Assembly: GCA_035525785.1 (NCBI GenBank)
Contig: DATLDQ010000030.1
Location: 1-7,679, forward strand
Direction: 5' to 3'
Length of the DNA stretch: 7,679 nucleotides
Origin: CADEED01 sp035525785
GTDB lineage: Bacteria; Pseudomonadota; Gammaproteobacteria; Steroidobacterales; Steroidobacteraceae
Shown here: piece after piece, positions 1 through 5,941 of the stretch
How the letters are laid out: each line of letters starts with the position of its first letter
Numbering within the stretch: the stretch's first letter is position 1
The notes under the pieces: model-generated
What the model saw: the letters and a program-made list of their open reading frames with translations, nothing else
Told to the model about the DNA's origin: nothing
The model's database searches: none
Position numbers and translations under genes: made by a program

Positions 1-148
1 CTCGAGCCGCGTGGGTATCTCGGCCGAGAAGGGTGACCCACTGGGTCAGATGAAACTTTCGTCCCGCGCCAAGGCGCAGGCGGTGGCGCGTGATGCCACG
101 GCACTGCACACGGCGTGTGGCCTTGCACTGCGGAGCTTCGACAACTAA
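1..148 (+). CDS. pilM: PilM, type IV pilus inner-membrane platform protein (3' end only)
   Basis: Only the last 48 codons are present; the gene enters from the left edge in the frame starting at base 2 and stops at TAA 146-148. The visible peptide ends in ACGLALRSFDN, and CGLALRSFD is the characteristic C-terminus of PilM. PilM is an actin-like (FtsA fold) cytoplasmic ATP-binding protein that docks on the N-terminal tail of PilN and connects the pilus motor side to the PilN/PilO/PilP/PilQ alignment complex. The nucleotide-binding part lies outside the window and cannot be checked. The stop codon overlaps the next ATG as TAATG, so translation of pilN is probably coupled to it. The identification rests on the short tail plus the four pil genes that follow in canonical order. 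Confidence 0.9.
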   Translation, partial: SSRVGISAEKGDPLGQMKLSSRAKAQAVARDATALHTACGLALRSFDN

Positions 149-768
149 TGCCTCTCATAAACCTACTTCCCTGGCGCGATGAAGAACGCAAGGAGCGCAA
201 GCTCAAGTTCCTCGTTGCGCTGGTTGGCGCGGCGGTCGCCGCATTCGTCACGGCGTTCGTCGGCTACCTCATGATGGACTCCATGGTCAGCGCGCAGAAG
301 TCGCGCAATGCGCGGCTCAACGACGAGATCGCCGAGCTCGACAAGCAGATCGAGAAGATCAACAGCCTCGAGGCCGACAAGGCGCGCTTCATCGCACGCA
401 TGGAAGTCATCGAGAAGCTGCAGCGTTCGCGTCCGGAAATCGTCCACATCTTCGACGAGATCACCAAGCAGATCCCCGACGGCGTCTATCTCACGTCGAT
501 CGCGCAGACCGGCGGCCGCGTGAAATTCGAAGGTGTCGCGCAGTCCTCGACACGTGTGTCTGCGTTCATGCGCAACATCGACAGCTCCAACTGGCTCAAG
601 GATCCTGAGCTCGACATCGTCGAGACCAAGAAGAACAGCACGGCCGGCGCTTCGTTCGTGATGTCCGCGCGCCAGTCGGGCTCGGCCGACGAGGACGAGC
701 CCAAGGCGGATAGCAAGTCCAAGTCCGGCAAGAAGAATCGCGCCGGTTCGAAGAGGGACAAGGCATGA
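148..768 (+). CDS. pilN: PilN, type IV pilus assembly protein
   Basis: This 206-residue bitopic inner-membrane protein partners PilO and recruits PilM. The start is set at ATG 148 because the protein then begins MPLINLLPWR, the conserved PilN tail that binds PilM; an in-frame ATG at 115 would only add 11 residues read from the end of pilM. A GGAG at 132-135 can serve as ribosome binding site. Residues 11-20 are charged and cytoplasmic, about 21-43 form one membrane segment, about 48-92 look like a periplasmic coiled coil, and about 95-175 form the ferredoxin-like core. Residues about 176-206 are an unusual low-complexity tail, first acidic (DEDE), then rich in Lys, Ser and Arg. The gene overlaps pilM by one base and pilO by four, as expected for an operon whose products assemble in fixed ratios. 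Confidence 0.96.
   Translation: MPLINLLPWRDEERKERKLKFLVALVGAAVAAFVTAFVGYLMMDSMVSAQKSRNARLNDEIAELDKQIEKINSLEADKARFIARMEVIEKLQRSRPEIVHIFDEITKQIPDGVYLTSIAQTGGRVKFEGVAQSSTRVSAFMRNIDSSNWLKDPELDIVETKKNSTAGASFVMSARQSGSADEDEPKADSKSKSGKKNRAGSKRDKA
728..741 (+). repeat. 14-base direct repeat, copy 1 (pilN tail)
   Basis: GCAAGAAGAATCGC encodes the KKNR part of the PilN tail and recurs exactly at 1397-1410 in the PilO tail, in the same reading register. It may reflect duplication of tail sequence, or convergence of two lysine-rich low-complexity segments. Confidence 0.5.
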
Positions 769-1454
769 GCATTCTCGATGACATCAAGTCACTCGACCCG
801 AATGATCCGGGTCGCTGGCCGCTGCCGGTGCGCGCCGGCTGCGTGGCGCTCTGCTTCGTCCTGCTGGCGGCCGGTTCGTTCTGGTACTTCGTGTGGAGCG
901 AGCAGAAGCCGAAGCTCGAAGCCGCCGAAAGGGAAGAGAAGGATCTTCGCGACGAGTTCAAGGTCAAGCACTCGAAGGCCGTGAACCTCGAGGTCTACCA
1001 GGCGCAGCTCGCCGACATCGAGCGTTCGTTCGGCGCGTTGTTGCGCCAGCTGCCCGGCAAGACCGAAGTGCAGAGCCTGCTGATCGACATCTCGCAAGTG
1101 GGCGTCGGCGCGGGTCTCGAAGAGAAGCTCTTCCAGCCGACCACCGAGAACACCAAGGACTTCTACGCCGAGCTGCCGATCAAAATCCGTCTGACCGGCA
1201 CCTATCACCAGATGGGCGAGTTCGTCAGCGGCATCGCCGCGCTGCCGCGCATAGTCACGCTGCACGACATCACCATCAAGCCCGAGAACAAGGACATGTA
1301 CGACAACCTGTCGCTCGAGCTGACGGCGAAGACCTTCCGCTATCTCGACGACTCGGAAGTCGCCGCGGCCGAGAAGGCCAAAGCGGAAGACGAGAGCAAG
1401 AAGAATCGCAAGAAGGGCAAGTCGGCCGACAAGGCTGATGGCAACAAGGCCTGA
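765..1454 (+). CDS. pilO: PilO, type IV pilus assembly protein
   Basis: This 229-residue bitopic inner-membrane protein heterodimerises with PilN and helps transmit dynamics between the cytoplasmic motor side and the outer-membrane secretin. Its start overlaps the pilN stop as ATGA (765-768), with GAGGG at 753-757 as a well-placed ribosome binding site. Residues 1-20 (DIKSLDPNDPGRWP) match the typical PilO cytoplasmic start. Residues about 22-44 are the membrane segment, about 48-90 a coiled coil, and about 95-195 the periplasmic core; the sequence around LPGKTEVQSLLIDISQVG and YHQMGEFVSGIAALPRIV is highly typical of the family. After FRYLDDSE, where many homologues end, the protein continues with about 30 Lys/Ala/Glu/Asp-rich residues that include KKNRKKGK. 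This tail resembles the one on PilN. The family call is very secure; the role of the tail is unknown. Confidence 0.96.
   Translation: MSILDDIKSLDPNDPGRWPLPVRAGCVALCFVLLAAGSFWYFVWSEQKPKLEAAEREEKDLRDEFKVKHSKAVNLEVYQAQLADIERSFGALLRQLPGKTEVQSLLIDISQVGVGAGLEEKLFQPTTENTKDFYAELPIKIRLTGTYHQMGEFVSGIAALPRIVTLHDITIKPENKDMYDNLSLELTAKTFRYLDDSEVAAAEKAKAEDESKKNRKKGKSADKADGNKA
1397..1410 (+). repeat. 14-base direct repeat, copy 2 (pilO tail)
   Basis: This is an exact second copy of the 14 bases at 728-741, encoding KKNR in the PilO tail. The bases on either side differ (ggc versus agc before, gcc versus aag after), so the identity is limited to this short block. Confidence 0.5.
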
Positions 1455-1455
1455 T

Positions 1456-1971
1456 ATGCATCCCAAACAAAACAACCGCTGGTTGCTCATTGGCGCGCTT
1501 TGCTTCGCGGTCGGCGCACTGTCGGCTTGCTCGAGCAAGGACGACGAGCTCAAGGCTTTCATCGACAAGACGAAGAGCGAGCCGGGTGGCCGCGTCGAGC
1601 CGCTGCCCGAGCTCAAGCCGTACGAGTCGTACGCATACGAATCGGTCGACATGCGCTCACCGTTCATGCCCGGCGGTTCGGGTGGCGCCTCGGCCTCGCT
1701 GCGCCCGGATAGCCGCCGCAACCGTGAATTCCTCGAGCAATTCTCGCTCGACACATTGCGCATGGTCGGCACGTTGCGTCTCGCCGATCGCACTTACGGT
1801 CTGGTAAAGACCAAAGATGGCCTGGTTCATCGCGTGCTGCCCGGCAACTACATGGGCCAAGCCGATGGCAAGGTCACCGAAATAACGCCTTCGAAGATTA
1901 GTGTCGTGGAAATCGTTCCAGACGGGCTTGGCGGCTACATGGAACGGCCTGCCTCGCTTGCCTTGAATTGA
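1456..1971 (+). CDS. pilP: PilP, type IV pilus lipoprotein
   Basis: This 171-residue lipoprotein joins the PilN/PilO complex to the secretin PilQ. ATG 1456 is chosen over the in-frame ATG at 1438, which lies within the end of pilO. The 1456 start gives a classic lipoprotein signal: basic N-region, hydrophobic core LLIGALCFAVGA, then lipobox LSAC with Cys25 as the lipidated residue. AAGG at 1446-1449 is a plausible ribosome binding site. Ser at position +2 argues against retention signalled by Asp. The mature part starts with the conserved PilP pattern ELKAFIDKTKSEPGG, EPLPELKPYESYAYES and MRSPF, which in the family is the extended N-terminal segment contacting PilN/PilO. Residues about 90-165 form the small beta domain (DTLRMVGTL, GLVKTKDGLVHRV, GNYMG, VTEITPSKISVVEIV) that binds the periplasmic N-domain of PilQ. 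One base separates it from pilO and 20 bases from pilQ. Confidence 0.95.
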   Translation: MHPKQNNRWLLIGALCFAVGALSACSSKDDELKAFIDKTKSEPGGRVEPLPELKPYESYAYESVDMRSPFMPGGSGGASASLRPDSRRNREFLEQFSLDTLRMVGTLRLADRTYGLVKTKDGLVHRVLPGNYMGQADGKVTEITPSKISVVEIVPDGLGGYMERPASLALN

Positions 1972-1983
1972 AGTTTCACGCCA

Positions 1984-1988
1984 GGGAG
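1984..1988 (+). promoter_or_regulatory. Ribosome binding site for pilQ
   Basis: GGGAG lies in front of two in-frame ATG codons. It is only three bases from the ATG at 1992 but nine from the ATG at 1998. The better spacing favours 1998 (protein beginning MNKTT) as the real start, which would shorten PilQ by two residues. Confidence 0.55.
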
Positions 1989-1991
1989 TAG

Positions 1992-4187
1992 ATGCGAATG
2001 AATAAGACCACCATCCGTCAAATGACCGCTTCGACCTTGCTGTGGCTCGCGGCAGCCGTTGCCGCGGGCTTTGTCAGCACGGCGGCCAATGCCCAGGGCG
2101 CGCCAAACAAGCTCGAATCGATCGACGTGCAGACGCTCTCCGGTCAGCAGATGCAGCTCACGCTGCACCACTCCGGTCCGCCCGCCGAGCCGGTCGCATT
2201 CACCATCGACAATCCGGCGCGCATCTCGCTGGATCTCGCGAACACCGCGCTCGCGCTGCCGTCACGTCGCATCGACGTGCGCTCCGGCGGTGTCGACTCC
2301 GTACTGGCGGCCGAAGCCGCCGGCCGTACGCGCCTGGTTCTGAACCTCGATCGTCTGCTGCCGTACCAGACTCGCATCTCGGGTAACGACATCATCGTGC
2401 TGCTGGGTAATTCCTCATCAGCGGCGGCTGCGGTCTCGGCTTCGAGCGGCGCAGCCGGTTCGCCCGTCGGTCGTACCGCATCCGCGGCTCCCGGCGGTTC
2501 GCGTTCCATCCGCAGCATCGACTTCCGTCGCGGCGCGGGCGGCACCGGCCGCGTCATCGTGCGTCTTGCCGATCCGCACATGCCTGCCAGCCTCCGCCAG
2601 TTGGGCAACCAGATCGTCGTCGACTTCGCCGGCGCCGATATCGCCGGCAATCTCGCCCGTCGCTACGATGCCGGCGATTTCGCCACCCCCGTCTCCGGTT
2701 TCGACGTCGTGCGCGTCGGTGACGGCGTCCGCCTGAACATCACCGCCGCCGGTGACTTCGAGCATCTCGCTTACCAGTCCGATGACCAGTACGTCGTCGA
2801 AGTGCAGCCGGCCCGAAAGGCCGCCCAGAAGGTCGAGGACAAGCGCGTCTACACGGGCGAGCGCCTCACGCTGAACTTCCAGGACATCGAGACCCGCGCC
2901 GTGCTGCAGCTCCTCGCTGACGCCAGCGGCCAGAACATCGTGGTCTCCGACTCCGTCCAGGGCAGCGTCACGCTGCGTCTGCAGAACGTGCCTTGGGATC
3001 AGGCCCTGGACATCGTGCTTCGCACCAAGGGTCTCGACAAGCGTCGCAACGACAACGTCATCATCGTCGCCCCGACGGAAGAGCTCGCAGCGCGTGAAAA
3101 GGCTGAACTCGCCGCCCGCCAGGACGTGCAGGAGCTGGCGCCGCTGCGTTCCGAATACTTGCAGGTCAACTACGCCAAGGCTGCTGACCTGGCCGCGCTG
3201 ATCAAATCTCAGGCGGGCACCGGTGTCCTCTCGAAGCGCGGCACGGTTTCGGTCGACGAGCGCACCAACACGCTGCTGCTGCAGGATACAAACGATCGTC
3301 TCGAAGACATTCGTCGCCTGGTCGGCACGCTCGATATTCCGATCCGCCAGGTGCAGATCGAAGCTCGCATCGTGATCGTGAGCGACGACTTCACCCGTGA
3401 GCTCGGTGCGCGCGTCGGATTCTCTGGCTTCGACACCACGGGCAATGGTTCGGGCCTCGGTTACACCAGCGGTTCCGCTCTCGCCAATGACTCCGCGATC
3501 GGGAGCTTCCTCGAAGATCTCGCGGACGCCGATCCGACCAATGACGGCGTGCCTTTCGTGTTCTCCGCGACGGACGGCATCGCGCCCCGCCGCTACAACG
3601 TGAACCTGCCCGTCACCAGCCCGGCCGGCAGCATCGCGTTCTCGCTGCTGGGCCCCGACTACCTCGTCGACCTCGAACTCTCGGCGGCGCAGGCCGAAGG
3701 TCGCGGCGAAGTGATCTCCACGCCCCGCGTCATCACCGCGAACCAGCGTGAAGCCGTCATTCAGTCCGGCGTGGAAATTCCGTACCAGCAGTCCGCGTCG
3801 TCCGGCGCCACCACCATCCAGTTCAAGGAAGCGGTCCTCGAGCTCAAGGTCACCCCGCAAGTGACACCTGACAACCGCATCATTCTCGACCTGAACATCA
3901 AGAAGGACAGCGTCGGCCAGATCATCGTCGGCGGCGCCGGCCAGCAGGTGCCGTCTATCGACACCCGCGAGATCAGCACGCAGGTGCTGGTGAACGACGG
4001 CCAGACGGTCGTGCTCGGCGGCATCCTCGAGACCGAGCGCCGTGAGACCGAGAAGAAGGTGCCGTACCTGGGGGACGTCCCCGTGCTCGGCCGCCTGTTC
4101 AAGACCACTGGCAAGACCAACAACAAGGATGAGCTGCTGATCTTCGTGACCCCGAAGATCCTGCGCGAAGGCGTCAACGTCTACTGA
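1992..4187 (+). CDS. pilQ: PilQ, type IV pilus outer-membrane secretin
   Basis: PilQ forms the multimeric outer-membrane channel through which the pilus fibre passes. At 731 residues (729 if ATG 1998 is used) it is within the usual family range. A signal peptide covers residues 1 to about 34, with probable cleavage after ANA. Two AMIN domains follow at about 41-138 and 173-272, which in the family bind peptidoglycan; a Ser/Ala/Gly-rich linker separates them at about 140-170. The secretin/TonB short N-terminal domain is at about 291-360 (LTLNFQDIETRAVLQLLADA, VPWDQALDIVL). A NolW-type ring domain is at about 388-450 (LQVNYAKAADLAALIKS). The secretin C-domain runs about 452-722 and carries the signature segment VPYLGDVPVLGRLFK at 690-704 and ELLIFVTPKIL at 714-724. 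No domain is missing or disrupted. Residues about 481-535 are Gly/Ser/Asp-rich and probably a variable loop region. It is the last gene of the pil cluster. Confidence 0.97.
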   Translation: MRMNKTTIRQMTASTLLWLAAAVAAGFVSTAANAQGAPNKLESIDVQTLSGQQMQLTLHHSGPPAEPVAFTIDNPARISLDLANTALALPSRRIDVRSGGVDSVLAAEAAGRTRLVLNLDRLLPYQTRISGNDIIVLLGNSSSAAAAVSASSGAAGSPVGRTASAAPGGSRSIRSIDFRRGAGGTGRVIVRLADPHMPASLRQLGNQIVVDFAGADIAGNLARRYDAGDFATPVSGFDVVRVGDGVRLNITAAGDFEHLAYQSDDQYVVEVQPARKAAQKVEDKRVYTGERLTLNFQDIETRAVLQLLADASGQNIVVSDSVQGSVTLRLQNVPWDQALDIVLRTKGLDKRRNDNVIIVAPTEELAAREKAELAARQDVQELAPLRSEYLQVNYAKAADLAALIKSQAGTGVLSKRGTVSVDERTNTLLLQDTNDRLEDIRRLVGTLDIPIRQVQIEARIVIVSDDFTRELGARVGFSGFDTTGNGSGLGYTSGSALANDSAIGSFLEDLADADPTNDGVPFVFSATDGIAPRRYNVNLPVTSPAGSIAFSLLGPDYLVDLELSAAQAEGRGEVISTPRVITANQREAVIQSGVEIPYQQSASSGATTIQFKEAVLELKVTPQVTPDNRIILDLNIKKDSVGQIIVGGAGQQVPSIDTREISTQVLVNDGQTVVLGGILETERRETEKKVPYLGDVPVLGRLFKTTGKTNNKDELLIFVTPKILREGVNVY

Positions 4188-4211
4188 CGCCGACACCATC
4201 CTGGCTAGATT

Positions 4212-4250
4212 GCGGCCGCCCCGTCTCTGACGCGGGCGGCCGCTTCATTT
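4212..4250 (+). terminator. Putative intrinsic terminator after pilQ
   Basis: A perfect 10-bp GC-only inverted repeat (GCGGCCGCCC at 4212-4221, GGGCGGCCGC at 4234-4243) encloses an inner CGTC/GACG pairing with a three-base loop. The following TTCATTT is only moderately T-rich, so termination may be partial or the hairpin may mainly protect the pilQ mRNA 3' end. Its place, 24 bases after the pilQ stop and before aroK, fits a transcript boundary. The strength is inferred. Confidence 0.6.
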
Positions 4251-4254
4251 CCGC

Positions 4255-4260
4255 TATGCT
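4255..4260 (+). promoter_or_regulatory. Possible -10 element of an aroK promoter
   Basis: TATGCT lies nine bases before the aroK ATG at 4270. If used, transcription would start within a few bases of the ATG, giving a nearly leaderless message. This would agree with the lack of any Shine-Dalgarno-like sequence in the 20 bases before aroK. No good -35 hexamer is visible at 16-18 bases upstream, where the terminator-like hairpin sits. Confidence 0.3.
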
Positions 4261-4269
4261 CCGCGCCCG

Positions 4270-4806
4270 ATGTTGGCGTCACCGAAGACCAATGTATTCC
4301 TGATCGGCCCGATGGGCTCCGGCAAGACGGCCGTCGGCAAGCATCTGGCGCGCCTGTTGCGTGCGCCGTTCCGGGATAGCGATGCCGAGATCGAATCACG
4401 CACAGGCGTGGACATCTCGTACATCTTTTCGCGAGAGGGCGAGGCCGGCTTCCGACAGCGCGAGAAGGAAGTGATCGAGGACATCACGCGCGAGAGCCCG
4501 ATCGTCCTCGCCACAGGCGGCGGCGCCATCCTGTTGCCGGAAAATCGCGCGGTCCTGCGTGAGCGGGGCTTCGTGGCGTACCTCGAGACCTCGATCGAAC
4601 AGCAGGCCGAGCGCGTGCGCCAGGGCCGCAACCGCCCGCTGCTGCACGACGTCGATCCCATGACCAAACTCACCGAGCTCATGGGCATCCGCGCGCCGCT
4701 GTACGAGGGGCTGTCGCAGTTCACCATCGCCACCGACGGCCGCAAGGTGCACGTCGTGGCCGATGCCATCTACTCCGCGTTCAAGGCCGCGCAGGACCCG
4801 GCCTGA
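4270..4806 (+). CDS. aroK: Shikimate kinase
   Basis: This 178-residue cytoplasmic enzyme phosphorylates shikimate with ATP to shikimate 3-phosphate, the fifth step of the shikimate pathway to chorismate and aromatic amino acids. The Walker A loop GPMGSGKT is at 13-20. The shikimate-binding DSD (36-38) is followed by IESRTGVDI. FRQRE places the substrate-binding Arg at 62. The GGG loop is at 83-85, LID residues RNRPLL are at 120-125, and a conserved Arg is in IRAPLYE (141). Length and layout match the AroK/AroL family, and the position downstream of pilQ and before aroB supports aroK. ATG 4270 is the only start that gives the normal short N-terminus before FLIGPMG. No Shine-Dalgarno sequence precedes it. 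It probably has its own promoter, or is reached by read-through from the pil operon. Confidence 0.96.
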   Translation: MLASPKTNVFLIGPMGSGKTAVGKHLARLLRAPFRDSDAEIESRTGVDISYIFSREGEAGFRQREKEVIEDITRESPIVLATGGGAILLPENRAVLRERGFVAYLETSIEQQAERVRQGRNRPLLHDVDPMTKLTELMGIRAPLYEGLSQFTIATDGRKVHVVADAIYSAFKAAQDPA

Positions 4807-4813
4807 GGCCGCA

Positions 4814-4819
4814 TATACT
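4814..4819 (+). promoter_or_regulatory. Possible -10 element of an aroB promoter
   Basis: TATACT, one mismatch from TATAAT, lies in the AT-richer gap between aroK and aroB and would give a leader of about 35 bases before the aroB GTG. No convincing -35 box is visible about 17 bases upstream (GCAGGA), so the call is weak. aroB may equally be read from the aroK transcript. Confidence 0.3.
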
Positions 4820-4861
4820 TCTGGTACCGCCGGTTCCCATCGGCTGATTCCGAGGATTTCC

Positions 4862-5938
4862 GTGCAGCGAATCGACGTGAACCTGGGCTCGCGCAGCTAC
4901 CCGATTTTCATCGGGGCAGGCGCCATGCGGCTCAAGGAAGCCATCGACCAGGTCATACCCGCGCGCGACGTGCTGGTCATCACCAATACCACCGTCGGCC
5001 CGTTGTACTCCGCCGCTCTCACGCAGGCCCTCGCACCCAGGCGTTGTCTCGAGGTGTCGGTGCCCGATGGCGAGATGCACAAGACGCTCGCCAACGTGTC
5101 ACGCATGCTCGACGTGCTCATTGCGAACCGCTTCGCGCGTGATTCCTGCGTCGTCGCGCTCGGCGGTGGCGTAGTCGGCGACATGGCCGGCTTCGCCGCG
5201 GCTTGCTACCAGCGCGGCATACCTTTCGTTCAGGTGCCCACTACGCTGCTCGCACAGGTGGACTCGTCCGTGGGTGGCAAGACGGGGGTGAACCACCCCG
5301 GTGGCAAGAATCTCATCGGTGCCTTCCACCAACCTTCGGCCGTGTTTGCCGATACCGAAACGCTCGGCACGCTGCCCGACCGTGAGCTGCGCGCCGGGCT
5401 CGCCGAAGTGATCAAGTACGGGCTCATCGTCGATGGCCCATTTTTCGACTGGCTCGAAGCCAACGCGGCCAAGCTGCTCGCGCGAGATACCGATGCGCTG
5501 ACTCACGCCATCAAGCGCTCGTGCGAGCTCAAGGCCGAGATCGTCGCTCGCGACGAACGCGAGCAAGGCGAGCGCGCGCTGCTCAACCTCGGCCATACGT
5601 TTGGCCACGCCATCGAGAGCGCCACCAACTACGCGACCTGGCTGCACGGTGAAGCCGTCGGGGCCGGCATGCTGCTCGCCGCCGACATGTCCCAACGCCT
5701 TGGCTGGGTGAGCGACGCCGATGTCGCGCGGGTCGAGCACGTCCTGCGGCTGTTTGGGCTGCGCACCGATGTCAGCGAGCTCACCGCCGATACGCTCGCC
5801 GAGAAAATGAAGATAGACAAGAAGGTCGCCGCCGGCCGCATCCGGTTGGTGCTGCTCAAGGCCATCGGCAAATCGGTGGTGACGGGCGACTACGACGACG
5901 CGGCGCTGAGAGAGACGCTGCGCGTGCGCTGCGGGTAA
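4862..5938 (+). CDS. aroB: 3-dehydroquinate synthase
   Basis: This cytoplasmic NAD- and divalent-metal-dependent enzyme converts 3-deoxy-D-arabino-heptulosonate 7-phosphate to 3-dehydroquinate, the second step of the shikimate pathway. GTG 4862 is chosen as start: it is preceded by GAGGA at 4852-4856, yields VQRIDVNLGSRSYPIFIG, the usual AroB N-terminus, and gives 358 residues, the normal length. An in-frame ATG at 4763 would add 33 unrelated residues read from inside aroK. The NAD-binding glycine-rich motif GGGVVGDMAGF is at 101-111. The substrate loop PTTLLAQVDSSVGGKTGVNH is at 127-145. Expected metal ligands are Glu182 (AEVIKYG), His245 (LGHTFGHAIE) and His262 (WLHGEAV), aligned with E. 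coli AroB at a constant offset of two by my recall. All key residues are intact. It lies 55 bases after aroK and three before the next gene. Confidence 0.97.
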   Translation: MQRIDVNLGSRSYPIFIGAGAMRLKEAIDQVIPARDVLVITNTTVGPLYSAALTQALAPRRCLEVSVPDGEMHKTLANVSRMLDVLIANRFARDSCVVALGGGVVGDMAGFAAACYQRGIPFVQVPTTLLAQVDSSVGGKTGVNHPGGKNLIGAFHQPSAVFADTETLGTLPDRELRAGLAEVIKYGLIVDGPFFDWLEANAAKLLARDTDALTHAIKRSCELKAEIVARDEREQGERALLNLGHTFGHAIESATNYATWLHGEAVGAGMLLAADMSQRLGWVSDADVARVEHVLRLFGLRTDVSELTADTLAEKMKIDKKVAAGRIRLVLLKAIGKSVVTGDYDDAALRETLRVRCG

Positions 5939-5941
5939 CGC

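Noticed and set aside
1..6. CTCGAG at the exact window start
   Set aside because: It is a restriction-type palindrome, but it sits in normal pilM coding sequence and is common in high-GC DNA, so it gives no evidence of a cloning junction.
115..147. N-terminal extension of pilN from ATG 115
   Set aside because: It overlaps the end of pilM, whose LALRSFDN tail is clear, and the conserved PilN start MPLINLLPWR begins at 148.
1438..1455. N-terminal extension of pilP from ATG 1438
   Set aside because: It lies within pilO and would place extra residues before a complete lipoprotein signal that starts naturally at 1456.
789..1793. 334-residue minus-strand open frame opposite pilO and pilP
   Set aside because: It spans two certain + strand genes in opposite sense, shows no family features, and has the Arg/Leu/Asp-rich makeup of antisense frames in high-GC DNA.
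2418..4199. 593-residue open frame on the minus strand opposite pilQ
   Set aside because: It is the antisense shadow of a high-GC gene with strong codon bias. The translation is compositionally biased, with no recognisable domain, and the + strand product is an intact secretin.
4212..4243. The inverted repeat after pilQ as a mobile-element end or attachment site
   Set aside because: Only one copy occurs, there is no transposase or integrase nearby, and the flanking gene order is the conserved pil-aroK-aroB arrangement. A terminator is the simpler reading.
4763..4861. N-terminal extension of aroB from ATG 4763
   Set aside because: The 33 extra residues are read from inside aroK and are Arg/Pro-rich without homology. 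The GTG at 4862 has a good ribosome binding site and gives the standard length.
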